From Variovorax sp. JS1663 (lineage in GTDB: Bacteria; Pseudomonadota; Gammaproteobacteria; Burkholderiales; Burkholderiaceae_C): a DNA stretch of 64,000 bases. The stretch covers positions 1 to 64,000 of the forward strand of contig NZ_LYMK01000035.1 in assembly GCF_002157355.1 (NCBI RefSeq), read 5' to 3'. The position numbers were made by a program, and so were the translations under genes. Each line of letters begins with the position of its first letter. Positions within the stretch are counted from its first letter, which is position 1. Of the stretch, positions 16,549 through 24,633 are shown piece by piece. The notes under the pieces were generated by a model. That model was not told where the DNA came from, did not search any database, and saw nothing but the letters and a program-made list of their open reading frames with translations.

Positions 16549-17835
16549 TCACAGCAGTTCGTTGAATGCATAGAACGTGTTGTCCTGACACCGATGCCAG
16601 AGACCCCGCCGAGCCCACGCATCGGCCCGTAACTCCGTGCAGTCACGGGCGTCGCGTTCGAAGATGGCCTCCAACCGCGCGGCCAGGGCTTCGTCGCGCA
16701 CGCCCAGTGTGACCTCGTCGTTGGTCTCGAATGACCGGTCGTCGAAGTTGCTCGAGCCGATCGCGCACCACACCGAGTCGACAGCCATGACCTTCTGGTG
16801 CAGCAGGCACTTCGGGTATTCGAAGATGCGCACACCACCGGCGAGCAGATGGTGGAAATTGCGGTGTGCCGCGTGCTGGACCATGGGCATGTCCGACGCC
16901 TCGGTCGAAGGCACCATCACTCGGACGTCAACCCCGCGCTGCGCCGCGTCGCACAAGGCATCAATCGCCTCACGGTCCGGCAGGAAGTAGGGGTTCTGAA
17001 TCCAGATCCGCCTGCGCGCGACGCACAGCACCAGGTGGTGCAGGATTTTCACGGCCGGCGGAGAGCCCTCCGGCTTGAGGCTTGCCACGTGCACGGCGAC
17101 ATCGCCCACGCGCTGGAGTGGCGGGAAGACGTCGTCGCCGACGAACAGTTCCCCCGTGTCCTCTACCCAGTTTTCGCTGAAGGCCCCCTGCACCGCGTGC
17201 ACGATCGGCCCGCGCAGGCGAACGCCCAGGTCGCGGACGTGCTCGCGGCTCTCGCCGTTGCCCATCCAGCCATCGACGACGCAATGGCCGCCGACGAACG
17301 CCACCCGGCCATCGACCACCAACAGCTTGCGATGATCGCGCTCGTTGAAGACGCCGATGTTGCGGATGTGCCGCGGATGATGCATCCTGAGCGGGCAGCC
17401 CCCTTCGCGGAGGCGCACTGCATCACGCCCCATCTTCTTGCCGCCATCGGCGTCGACCAGCACGCGCACCTTCACCCCGCCGCGATGACGTTCGAGCAAG
17501 GCATCCACGAGGCGCGCGCCCAGCACACCCTCCTTCCACAGGAAGGTCTCGAAATGCACGGAGGCCTTCGCCTCGCGGATCTCGTCGAACATGGCTTCGA
17601 AGAAGGCGCCGTTCTCCAGCAGTTCGACCGCGTTGCCTTCGTAAACGGTGCCTTGCGTCAGCCCTGACAAGGACGGCAGCAAGTCGGTGAGGGGCGCGTC
17701 GCATTCGACCACCAGGCGTGGATCGCGGTGCCGGCGAATCGACCAGATGACGAGGCCCAGCACGACGACGACGATCGCCAGCGCGAGCGCGAGCCAGGTA
17801 GGCCATGACGGCGAGGGAGACAGCTCAACGCTCAT
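16549..17835 (-). CDS. Phospholipase-D-family cardiolipin synthase (ClsB-like)
   Basis: The 428-residue protein has one N-terminal membrane helix (residues ~12-33, WLALALAIVVVVLGLVIW) and two intact HKD motifs: HRKLLVVDGRVAFVGG (~residue 195) and HQKVMAVDSVWCAIGSSNFDDRS (~345). Two HxK(x)4D motifs in one chain form the PLD active site, which joins phosphatidyl groups to make cardiolipin at the inner membrane. I use the ATG at 17835 with GAGAG upstream; a GTG six bases earlier is possible. It shares an operon with a 62-residue hydrophilic protein 30 bp upstream. A second, less similar cardiolipin synthase is at 18707-19990 in the opposite direction. Length and motifs are normal. Confidence 0.88.
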   Translation of the reverse strand: MSVELSPSPSWPTWLALALAIVVVVLGLVIWSIRRHRDPRLVVECDAPLTDLLPSLSGLTQGTVYEGNAVELLENGAFFEAMFDEIREAKASVHFETFLWKEGVLGARLVDALLERHRGGVKVRVLVDADGGKKMGRDAVRLREGGCPLRMHHPRHIRNIGVFNERDHRKLLVVDGRVAFVGGHCVVDGWMGNGESREHVRDLGVRLRGPIVHAVQGAFSENWVEDTGELFVGDDVFPPLQRVGDVAVHVASLKPEGSPPAVKILHHLVLCVARRRIWIQNPYFLPDREAIDALCDAAQRGVDVRVMVPSTEASDMPMVQHAAHRNFHHLLAGGVRIFEYPKCLLHQKVMAVDSVWCAIGSSNFDDRSFETNDEVTLGVRDEALAARLEAIFERDARDCTELRADAWARRGLWHRCQDNTFYAFNELL

Positions 17836-17865
17836 GCCCACTCTCGCAGTCGCAGGCCGGAATCG

Positions 17866-18054
17866 TCATTCCTTGGGATCGATGCCCTTGATCGGATCTT
17901 TCGTCACGTCCTTCCCGATCTCGACGACCTTGTCCTCGTTGGCCTCGTCGCGAAACTCTCCCGGTTGCTCCTCCGTGCTCTTTTCCATGTTGTCCTTGAC
18001 GCTCTCGCGACTCGTCTTGGGCTGTTCCCTTGTGGGCGGTTCGTTCGCGTGCAT
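17866..18054 (-). CDS. Small hydrophilic protein upstream of cardiolipin synthase
   Basis: The 62-residue protein begins MHANEPPTREQPKTSRESVK and ends KDPIKGIDPKE. It is highly charged, has no hydrophobic segment and is predicted to be disordered, like many small stress-induced proteins. The start at 18054 has a strong AAAGGAG eight bases upstream, which makes it a credible gene despite its size. It ends 30 bp before the cardiolipin synthase on the same strand, so the two are probably co-expressed, perhaps under envelope or osmotic stress. I do not recognise the family. Confidence 0.6.
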   Translation of the reverse strand: MHANEPPTREQPKTSRESVKDNMEKSTEEQPGEFRDEANEDKVVEIGKDVTKDPIKGIDPKE

Positions 18055-18456
18055 GGTGTCTCCTTTCGAGTGGCCGACCCGCAGCCGGCTGCATGCCGAT
18101 TGCCGGCACGCTCCGAGCATGGCGGCAGGGGCAGCCGTGCGATGTCAGGCAAGAAGATGTTTGTGCGTAGGGCGCGCCGGCGGGGGGGCGCTCATCGGTC
18201 TTCGCGGACGCGCAAGCGGTCGTCAAGAACAAGGGCTGAAGCCGCGACGAACAATTCGGCCACTCACCGAGTTTTCCGGCTCGGTCCTACGTGCAAAGGT
18301 CGCTGCCGACGCCACCATCGAATGTGAAGATTTCACACGAGCAACGAGGGAGCGCTGCTTGGGGAGGAGCCCGGGTGGATCGGCATCCGGCGACTTCGGC
18401 ACGCCCAAAGGGGCCGAGCACAAAGGGCCTGGGGCACACGACGCGGAGCACATGAG
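18055..18456. other. Intergenic region between divergent cardiolipin synthase units
   Basis: About 400 bases lie between the leftward 62-codon gene and the rightward 55-codon gene. Short open frames here have no ribosome sites or recognisable products. The stretch must contain both promoters, but I cannot place them with confidence; no repeat or terminator stands out. Confidence 0.5.
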
Positions 18457-18624
18457 ATGTCAAAGTATGAAGATGAAGATTTCTGGGAAAGTGCATCTCG
18501 CCGACAGGCACTCGAATCAAACCGGCGCCGCGAAGCGAAGATGTTCGCGAATGGCTGGCGCCGCAACATCCTCTTCGTTGTCCTGCTCGCGCTGACCTTG
18601 GTCTGTTTCCTCACGTTGAGCTAG
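18457..18624 (+). CDS. Small single-span membrane protein (55 aa)
   Basis: The reading frame MSKYEDEDFWESASRRQALE... encodes an acidic then basic N-terminal half followed by a membrane helix (NILFVVLLALTLVCFLTL) and stops directly after LS. GGAG lies 8-11 bases before the ATG. It sits about 80 bp upstream of the second cardiolipin synthase gene on the same strand. A 28-codon frame (18627-18713) fills the gap and overlaps the synthase start, but it has no ribosome site and I do not call it. The topology suggests a cytoplasmic head and a C-terminal anchor. Function is unknown; an accessory role in envelope lipid metabolism is only a guess from position. Confidence 0.55.
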   Translation: MSKYEDEDFWESASRRQALESNRRREAKMFANGWRRNILFVVLLALTLVCFLTLS

Positions 18625-18706
18625 CCATGCTCAAGCGGTACAAGAAGATCGAGCAGTACTGCAAGCCCCACCCGCTGACTGGCCCGGGGAATCCTGCGAA
18701 TGCATC

Positions 18707-19990
18707 ATGGTGAAGCTTCGAAGCAAGCAAAAGCTGATTCTGGGAATCCTGCTGCTGACCCTTGCTGCCGCGATCGTTGTCGTCAATCTCGCCGGCGGCG
18801 AAAAGAAGATCGGGGAGCAGGTCCACCGTGAATACTCCCTTCATGACGCCCAGTATCAGCGGGCCCTGGGCGTCCTTCTCGGCCCTCCCATTACAGGCGG
18901 CAATCGCTTCGAAGCTCTTCACAACGGCGATCGAATCTTTCCGCCGATGCTTGCAGCCATACTCAGCGCGCAGCACAGCATCACCTTCGAGACCTACATC
19001 TACTGGTCGGGCGATATCGGCAGGGCGTTCGCCGACGCGCTGGCGCAGCGCTCTCGTGCGGGCGTCAAGGTCCACGTGCTGCTCGACTGGGTCGGCAGTG
19101 CAAAGGTCGACGAAGCGTTCATCAAGGAGATGGAGGCTGCGGGCGTGCAAGTTCGAAGGTTTCACGAGCCGCACTGGCACAACCTGGGAAAGATGAACAA
19201 CAGGACCCACCGCAAGCTGCTGGTCGTGGATGGACGAGTTGGCTTCACCGGCGGAGTCGGCATCGCGCCGGAATGGACAGGCGATGCCCAGGACGCAGCG
19301 CACTGGAGGGACTCCCATTTCCGCGCTGAAGGACCGGTTGTGGCGCAGATGCAGGCGGTGTTCATGGACAACTGGATCAAGGCAACTGGCGACGTGCTGC
19401 ATGGCGAACGATATTTCCCTGCGCTGGTCGCGGCAGGGTCGCAACGCGCCCAGGTGTTCAGCAGCTCGCCGTCGGGGGGCAGCGAGAGCATGCGCCTCAT
19501 GTACCTGCTCTCGATCGCGGCAGCCACGACGTCGATCGACCTGTCGAGCGCCTATTTCGTTCCGGATGAACTCACGGTGCAGGCGCTGGTCGCCGCCATG
19601 CGCCGCGGCGTCCGGCTGCGGATCATCACACCAGGGCCGATCATTGACTCCCAGACGGTGCGCAGCGCCTCGCGTGCGAGCTGGGGTCGGCTGCTCGAAG
19701 CGGGCGCCCAGATCAGCGAATACCAACCAACGATGTTCCACTGCAAGGTCTTCACCGTGGACGGATTGCTGGTCTCGGTCGGCTCTACCAACTTCGACAA
19801 CCGGTCGTTCAGATTGAACGACGAGGCCAACCTCAACATCTATGACGCGGATTTTGCGGCCCAACTGACAGCCCAATTCGAGGCGGACATGAAGCAGGCC
19901 AAGCGGGTCACCCTGGAAGCCTGGCGCAGTCGGCCTTGGTCAGAGAGAGCCCAGGAACAGCTGGCGAACCTGCTGGCTCTGCAGCTTTAG
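18707..19990 (+). CDS. Cardiolipin synthase, phospholipase D family
   Basis: The 427-residue protein has an N-terminal membrane anchor (residues ~8-28, LILGILLLTLAAAIVVVNLAG) and two complete HKD motifs: HRKLLVVDGRVGFTGG (~residue 167) and HCKVFTVDGLLVSVGSTNFDNRS (~345). The sequence between them (ETYIYWSGDIGRAFADAL, WRDSHFRAEGPVV) is that of bacterial cardiolipin synthases acting at the inner membrane. It is a paralogue of the product of 16549-17835, read in the other direction. The start ATG overlaps a tiny 28-codon frame, so coupled translation is possible. No defect is visible. Confidence 0.88.
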   Translation: MVKLRSKQKLILGILLLTLAAAIVVVNLAGGEKKIGEQVHREYSLHDAQYQRALGVLLGPPITGGNRFEALHNGDRIFPPMLAAILSAQHSITFETYIYWSGDIGRAFADALAQRSRAGVKVHVLLDWVGSAKVDEAFIKEMEAAGVQVRRFHEPHWHNLGKMNNRTHRKLLVVDGRVGFTGGVGIAPEWTGDAQDAAHWRDSHFRAEGPVVAQMQAVFMDNWIKATGDVLHGERYFPALVAAGSQRAQVFSSSPSGGSESMRLMYLLSIAAATTSIDLSSAYFVPDELTVQALVAAMRRGVRLRIITPGPIIDSQTVRSASRASWGRLLEAGAQISEYQPTMFHCKVFTVDGLLVSVGSTNFDNRSFRLNDEANLNIYDADFAAQLTAQFEADMKQAKRVTLEAWRSRPWSERAQEQLANLLALQL

Positions 19991-19997
19991 GGCGCGA

Positions 19998-20108
19998 CTA
20001 TGGGGCATCGGCGCGCGATACACGTGCCGGGCCAGCGCCCTCCGACGCGATGAACGCGTCCATCGTGGCGACGGTGTCCTGCAGGTCGCTGGAAAGGTCG
20101 AAATCCAT
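19998..20108 (-). pseudogene. Possible acyl-CoA dehydrogenase N-terminal remnant
   Basis: A 36-codon frame begins MDFDLSSDLQDTVATMDAFIASEG, which looks like the first helix of an acyl-CoA dehydrogenase (usual pattern MDF-L-x-x-L-x-x-L), and then stops. Nothing further of such an enzyme follows. It is squeezed between the cardiolipin synthase and the uracil-DNA glycosylase gene. A chance match is possible because the segment is so short. Confidence 0.3.
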
Positions 20109-20152
20109 GGTGTGTGGCGGAGTGGGCGATTCTGCGGATCATCGCGATCTCC

Positions 20153-20935
20153 TCACGGAACCTTGACGGAAATGTTCGCTCGTTCGGTACCCGGAGGGGT
20201 GGCCAGGGTCGCCCAGAAATCGGTGGTGCGCATCCAGGGCTGAAGCCCCATGGGAAAGTCCAGGCTGGGAATCGGCGGAAGTTCGGCCGCGTTGAAATCA
20301 TTTCCGTAGAGCACCAGGGGCTGGGTCGCGTCGGGGTGCTGGATGTTGGGGTGAACGGCCTGCAGGGCCACGTTCCAGTTGTCCAGCAGGTCCTTGCGCG
20401 TGATGGGCCCATTGGGTTTGTCGGCGGTCGGGTGCAACGCCCGGTGGTGGAAGGCCGTCACGCCCTGGCCGGCGGGCGTCGCCTTGAATGCCCTCCACGC
20501 TTCGAACGCAGGTGTGCCGAACGTGACGACGGCTTCGATCTTGCCCGGCGCAAACGCCGCCTCCAGCCACTGGTGGCGGTACGACTGGATGCCAGGGTCG
20601 TTCAGATGCGGCAGCGCCATGTCCTGGTTGTAGATGCCGTAGACGAACGCGTTGATCATCAGGTAACTCTTCGAAAAGCCCAGCTTCTCGACAAAACCCT
20701 GCACGCGGCGGCCAGCCTGGCCCGACAGGATGCGACGCGTGAACGCCTCGGTCTGCGCGGGATCCTGGCCGATGACGAGAAGGCGTGCGCTGCCGTTCGC
20801 GCGTCCCCGGTAGAAGATGGGGCCCCAGAGAGAACGGAATCCGTCGGCGCCCTTGTACACCGTGTCGTCGGGGTAGTTGCGGCACAGCGTCCTGAACGCG
20901 CCGGTCGGTCCGGTATCGAAAGGGTCGGTGATCAT
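20153..20935 (-). CDS. Uracil-DNA glycosylase family protein
   Basis: The 260-residue protein carries a UDG-superfamily core: LLVIGQDPAQTEAFTRRIL (residues ~52-70) corresponds to the water-activating motif I (GxDP), and HHRALHPTADKP (~170-180) lies in the region of the C-terminal DNA-intercalation motif, with VVTFGTPAFEAW between them. Such proteins excise uracil or related bases or are inactive relatives. The insertion before motif II and the long C-terminal tail (ALVLYGNDFNAAELPPIP region) place it in the divergent 'uracil-DNA glycosylase family' often annotated in Burkholderiales rather than in classical Ung. The ATG has only a weak ribosome site. It is transcribed away from the amidohydrolase gene. 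Confidence 0.75.
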   Translation of the reverse strand: MITDPFDTGPTGAFRTLCRNYPDDTVYKGADGFRSLWGPIFYRGRANGSARLLVIGQDPAQTEAFTRRILSGQAGRRVQGFVEKLGFSKSYLMINAFVYGIYNQDMALPHLNDPGIQSYRHQWLEAAFAPGKIEAVVTFGTPAFEAWRAFKATPAGQGVTAFHHRALHPTADKPNGPITRKDLLDNWNVALQAVHPNIQHPDATQPLVLYGNDFNAAELPPIPSLDFPMGLQPWMRTTDFWATLATPPGTERANISVKVP

Positions 20936-21113
20936 CGGGGCTCAGTTGAAGACACACGTTCCGTCAAGTCTCGTCATCCCTTCGGCTCGAGTCATCCTCA
21001 AGATGATGTACGGCGCCTCTCGACAGCCGCCAGCCGAAGGTTGAAGATGGCCCGCACGCTCGCTTCATCCGCTTGGGGTGCTGACGGAGGCGCCTTGACG
21101 CATAGGAGGCATC

Positions 21114-22664
21114 GTGAGTCTTGTCATCTCAGGGCGGGTCGTTCCCATCACGCAGGACTCCAGCGTGGCTGCCTCCGAGAAGGATGCCTTCCAGGGCAAG
21201 GTCTGGATCGGTGACGACGGTCGCATCGAGCGCGTCACGCGCGGCAATGCCGCGGGCCCCGGCAGTGGATTCGACAAGGCGCCCGTCGTGGACGTCGGGA
21301 GCAATCTCGTCCTGCCGGGCTTCGTCGACCTGCACAGCCACCTTGCCTATGCAACGCTGCCGCTGTGGGTCGATCCTGGCCGGACGCTGCCCTTCCTGCA
21401 CCACGATTCCTGGCCTTCGGCGCGAACCTACGCTGCGGACATCACCTGGCCGGCGTACGCCTTCATCGAGGCGTCGCCCCGTGAGCTTCTGGCATATGCC
21501 GAGGTGCGGGCACTCGTCGGGGGCACGACCAGCATCCAAGGGTCGCCGCCCAAAAACCGGCCTCTGGATGGCTGGATGGTCCGCAACGTCGAGGACGAGA
21601 CTTTCGGAGGCAGCGTCAAGTCGAACGAGGTCCTCTCCTCTACGCTCACCCTCAAGCCGGAAGTTCTTGCCAGGAGGTCTGCGCAGATGAAGAACGGCGC
21701 CACCTTCATCTATCACTGCGCCGAGGGGCAGGTGAACTCGATCGTCGAGCGGGAATACCAGAGCGCTCGCAGATGCGGCTGCCTGCAGCGCGGGTTCGTC
21801 GCCATCCACACGAATGCCGTGAATCCAGGCGGATACGACGCATGGACGGAACCCGGTGCGATCGTCTGGTCGCCGTTTTCCAACCTGTGGCTCTACGGAA
21901 GCACGACGGACGTGCCTTCGGCGCTGGCCTTGAAGATTCCGGTGTGCATTGGTTCGGACTGGGGACCCTCGGGCACCCGCAATGTGCTCGGGGAGGTCAA
22001 GGTCGCATCGCTCGTCAGCAAGAGCAAGGGCTGGAAACTGTCGCCCTACGAACTGGTGCGCATGATCACGTGCGTTCCCGGCGACGTGCTCAAGGAAGCG
22101 TGGGGCGCACAGGCCGGGCGCCTGCAGCCGGGTGCGCTCGGCGATGTCGTGGTCATCAAGGCAGCCTCATCCGCCGAGCCTTTCGGCACGGTCCTCGCAG
22201 CCACCGAGAAGGACGTGCGCTTCGTTGTGGTCGGCGGTCGCCCGCTGTACGGTGATACGAAACTCATGAAGGCGGCCAAGGCAAGCTCGCCATCAAGCCT
22301 CAGCATCGCTGGAACGAAGCGAACGCTGTCGATGGCCAGGCTCGAGGACCCTTCCCAGCCCTGGGACTTCGCCAGCGTGCTGGCCCGGATGGAGCAGGTC
22401 CGCGCCGACCCCAAGAAGGAGATCGACGCCGCGAAGAAGGCCTTTGCCGCCGCGGGCGGCCTGCAGGACGGCGTCCCGCGCCTGCGCCTGGCCCTGGACA
22501 TGCCATTGGGCAGGGTGCCCATCGGCGGCCTGCCCAAGGACCTGGGCGAGGTGGTCGTTCCCCCCATCCAACCGCTTGAGCACGACGCCGCCTTCTTCGC
22601 TTCGATCAAGGGGCGCGGCTTCCATGCGGGGATCCTGGACGAACTGGGCAAGTTCTACGCGTGA
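21114..22664 (+). CDS. Amidohydrolase superfamily metal-dependent hydrolase
   Basis: The 516-residue cytosolic enzyme has an N-terminal beta-sandwich start (LVISGRVVPIT), the first metal-binding motif LPGFVDLHSHLAY (~residue 68), a mid-barrel His (IYHCAEGQ, ~205), a second His (FVAIHTNAV, ~230) and a late Asp (IPVCIGSDWGPSGTRN, ~287), so the metal site looks intact. The C-terminal ~130 residues extend beyond the usual amidohydrolase end (LSMARLEDPSQPWDFASVLARME onward) and match no domain I know. The GTG start follows GGAGG with five bases between. The next gene, an S41 peptidase, starts 11 bp after its stop, so the two form an operon. Substrate is unknown; cyclic amides, amines and halides are typical for the group. 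Confidence 0.85.
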   Translation: MSLVISGRVVPITQDSSVAASEKDAFQGKVWIGDDGRIERVTRGNAAGPGSGFDKAPVVDVGSNLVLPGFVDLHSHLAYATLPLWVDPGRTLPFLHHDSWPSARTYAADITWPAYAFIEASPRELLAYAEVRALVGGTTSIQGSPPKNRPLDGWMVRNVEDETFGGSVKSNEVLSSTLTLKPEVLARRSAQMKNGATFIYHCAEGQVNSIVEREYQSARRCGCLQRGFVAIHTNAVNPGGYDAWTEPGAIVWSPFSNLWLYGSTTDVPSALALKIPVCIGSDWGPSGTRNVLGEVKVASLVSKSKGWKLSPYELVRMITCVPGDVLKEAWGAQAGRLQPGALGDVVVIKAASSAEPFGTVLAATEKDVRFVVVGGRPLYGDTKLMKAAKASSPSSLSIAGTKRTLSMARLEDPSQPWDFASVLARMEQVRADPKKEIDAAKKAFAAAGGLQDGVPRLRLALDMPLGRVPIGGLPKDLGEVVVPPIQPLEHDAAFFASIKGRGFHAGILDELGKFYA

Positions 22665-22674
22665 GGAGATGGTC

Positions 22675-24570
22675 ATGGCAACAAGAACGACGCCTCTGCA
22701 AAGGGCACAGGCCGGTACGCTGTTGAGCAAGCGGGCGGGCCTGCTCAAGGTCAGCCACGAGAAGGCGCCAGCCCCTTCCGACGAAGAGCTGGACGCGGCT
22801 GAACGCGAACTCGTGATCGACGCATTGCTGACGGCCATCGGCGGCGCGTACTGCCACCTGCTGCAAAAGCGCGCCGGATACGCCAACGATCCGGTGCAAG
22901 CGCTGCAGTTGCTGCGCACGCACGCGGCGGACATGAGCGACACGGAGTTCCACATGATCCTGACCGGCATCATCGTGGATCTGCGCGACGCCCACACCAT
23001 CTACTCCGGCCCGAGGCCGCTCGCAGGCGCCGTCGCAAGGCTCCCGTTCCTTGTCGAGCAGTACGGCTCGGCCGACGCTCCCGCCTTCCTGGTGACCAAG
23101 GTTGCGCAGACGAAGCTCATCAAGGATCCCAAGTTCAAGCCCGGGGTCCGGCTCGAGACATGGGGCGGAATGCCGTTCGGGCGTGCCGTCGCGATCCACG
23201 CCGACCGTGAAACGGGTGGGCGGCCCGACGCCAGGCTGGCGCGCGCGCTGGAGTCGTTGACCTTCCGCTCCCTTCAGTACGGCCCGCCCCCGGACGAGAT
23301 GTGGGTCGACATCGGCTTTCGCGAAGCCGAGCGCAAGCCGCTGCGAGAGGTCCGCATCCCGTGGAGCTTCGTCCGGCCCGGGCGGGCATCGACCGGTGTG
23401 CAGCGCGGCGCGCATGCAGCCCTTCGGCTTGCCGTCAGCCCTGCCGCAGAGCAGGTGCGGCGCGCGAAGAAGCTGATGTTCTCCGGCAAGCAGTGGCAGG
23501 CAGAGAACCAGCGACAAGCGCTGGCCAGAGATCCTGGCTGGCTCGAGACGCGCTTTCCTGACGCATTGTCCGCACGAAAAGTCGCGGCCAAGGCGCCACT
23601 GGGCGAGATCGGATATGTGCGCATCTGGACTTTCGACGTCGAGGACCACCTGGCTTTCGTCGACGAGGTGGCGCGCTTGGTGGAGCAATTGCCCGACACC
23701 GGCCTGATCATCGACGTACGCGGCAATCCTGGTGGCCTCATCTGGGCAGCGGAGCGGCTGCTGCAGTTGTTCACCCCGAACTCGGTGTCGCCGACACGGT
23801 TCAGCCTGGTGGCAACTCCGCTGACGCGAGCGATGGCCAGCAGCCCCTTCAATCGCATGGAGCTCGAGCCGTGGATCACCTCTCTCGAGTCGGCCATCTC
23901 CACCGGTGAGGCCTATTCGCAGGCTTTGCCGATCACCGACCCTGCGTGGTGCGACGATGTGGGGCAGCGTTACGGCGGGCCCGTCGTGTGCGTGGCCGAT
24001 GCCAACACGTATTCGTCGGGCGACCTCTTTTGCGCCGGCTTCGTGGACAACGAAATCGGCGCGCTCGTGTGCGTCGGGCAGGCCACGGGCGCAGGCGGGG
24101 CCAACGTGTGGACGAGCCAGGATCTGGCAGACGCCCTGGAGGGCACCGAGTTCGAGCTTCCACGCCTTCCCAAGGGCGTGAACTTCACGATGGCGTTTCG
24201 CCGGGCGGTTCGCGCCAGGGACTCGGCAGGCGTGCCGATCGAAGACATCGGTGTTGCAGGCATTCCCTACGCCATGACACGGCGGGATGTACTGGATGGC
24301 AACGCCGACCTCATCGGCTATTGCGCCCAGCTGCTTACCGGCGCGCCGCGCAGCAGCCTTCGCGTGGAACTCACAAGATCCGAGGTGAGTGTCACGTCGA
24401 CCGGCCTCGATGAAATGGAAACCTACGTCGATGGAAGGCCGGCCGCGGCGGCGCGCGCCATCACCGACGGAAATGTGTTGTTCCCCCGCCCCGGCAAGGG
24501 AACAACACTTGAGATCGTGGGCCGCAAGTCCGGCGCGGTCGTACAGCGGCGCCGGGTCTCGTTGGCATAG
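22675..24570 (+). CDS. S41-family (tail-specific/CtpA-like) serine peptidase
   Basis: The 631-residue protein lacks a signal peptide. The C-terminal catalytic domain has the S41 features: GLIIDVRGNPGGLIWAAERL (~residues 342-361) and the nucleophile region VVCVADANTYSSGDLFCAGF (~435-454), where TYSSGD holds the Ser, followed by a VGQATGAGG oxyanion-type loop. A PDZ-like region may lie around residues 150-230 (GVRLETWGGMPFGRAV). The last ~80 residues form an extra beta-rich tail. I chose the second ATG (22675) because GAGGAG ends six bases before it; the first lies too close. It is coupled to the upstream amidohydrolase gene. A cytosolic S41 peptidase is uncommon; the target is unknown. Confidence 0.8.
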   Translation: MATRTTPLQRAQAGTLLSKRAGLLKVSHEKAPAPSDEELDAAERELVIDALLTAIGGAYCHLLQKRAGYANDPVQALQLLRTHAADMSDTEFHMILTGIIVDLRDAHTIYSGPRPLAGAVARLPFLVEQYGSADAPAFLVTKVAQTKLIKDPKFKPGVRLETWGGMPFGRAVAIHADRETGGRPDARLARALESLTFRSLQYGPPPDEMWVDIGFREAERKPLREVRIPWSFVRPGRASTGVQRGAHAALRLAVSPAAEQVRRAKKLMFSGKQWQAENQRQALARDPGWLETRFPDALSARKVAAKAPLGEIGYVRIWTFDVEDHLAFVDEVARLVEQLPDTGLIIDVRGNPGGLIWAAERLLQLFTPNSVSPTRFSLVATPLTRAMASSPFNRMELEPWITSLESAISTGEAYSQALPITDPAWCDDVGQRYGGPVVCVADANTYSSGDLFCAGFVDNEIGALVCVGQATGAGGANVWTSQDLADALEGTEFELPRLPKGVNFTMAFRRAVRARDSAGVPIEDIGVAGIPYAMTRRDVLDGNADLIGYCAQLLTGAPRSSLRVELTRSEVSVTSTGLDEMETYVDGRPAAAARAITDGNVLFPRPGKGTTLEIVGRKSGAVVQRRRVSLA

Positions 24571-24633
24571 CCGGAAGCGATCCGTCGTCGCACGAGGGCG
24601 CCGGGCGTAGACGCTATTCAGGGGGTGGTCGAG

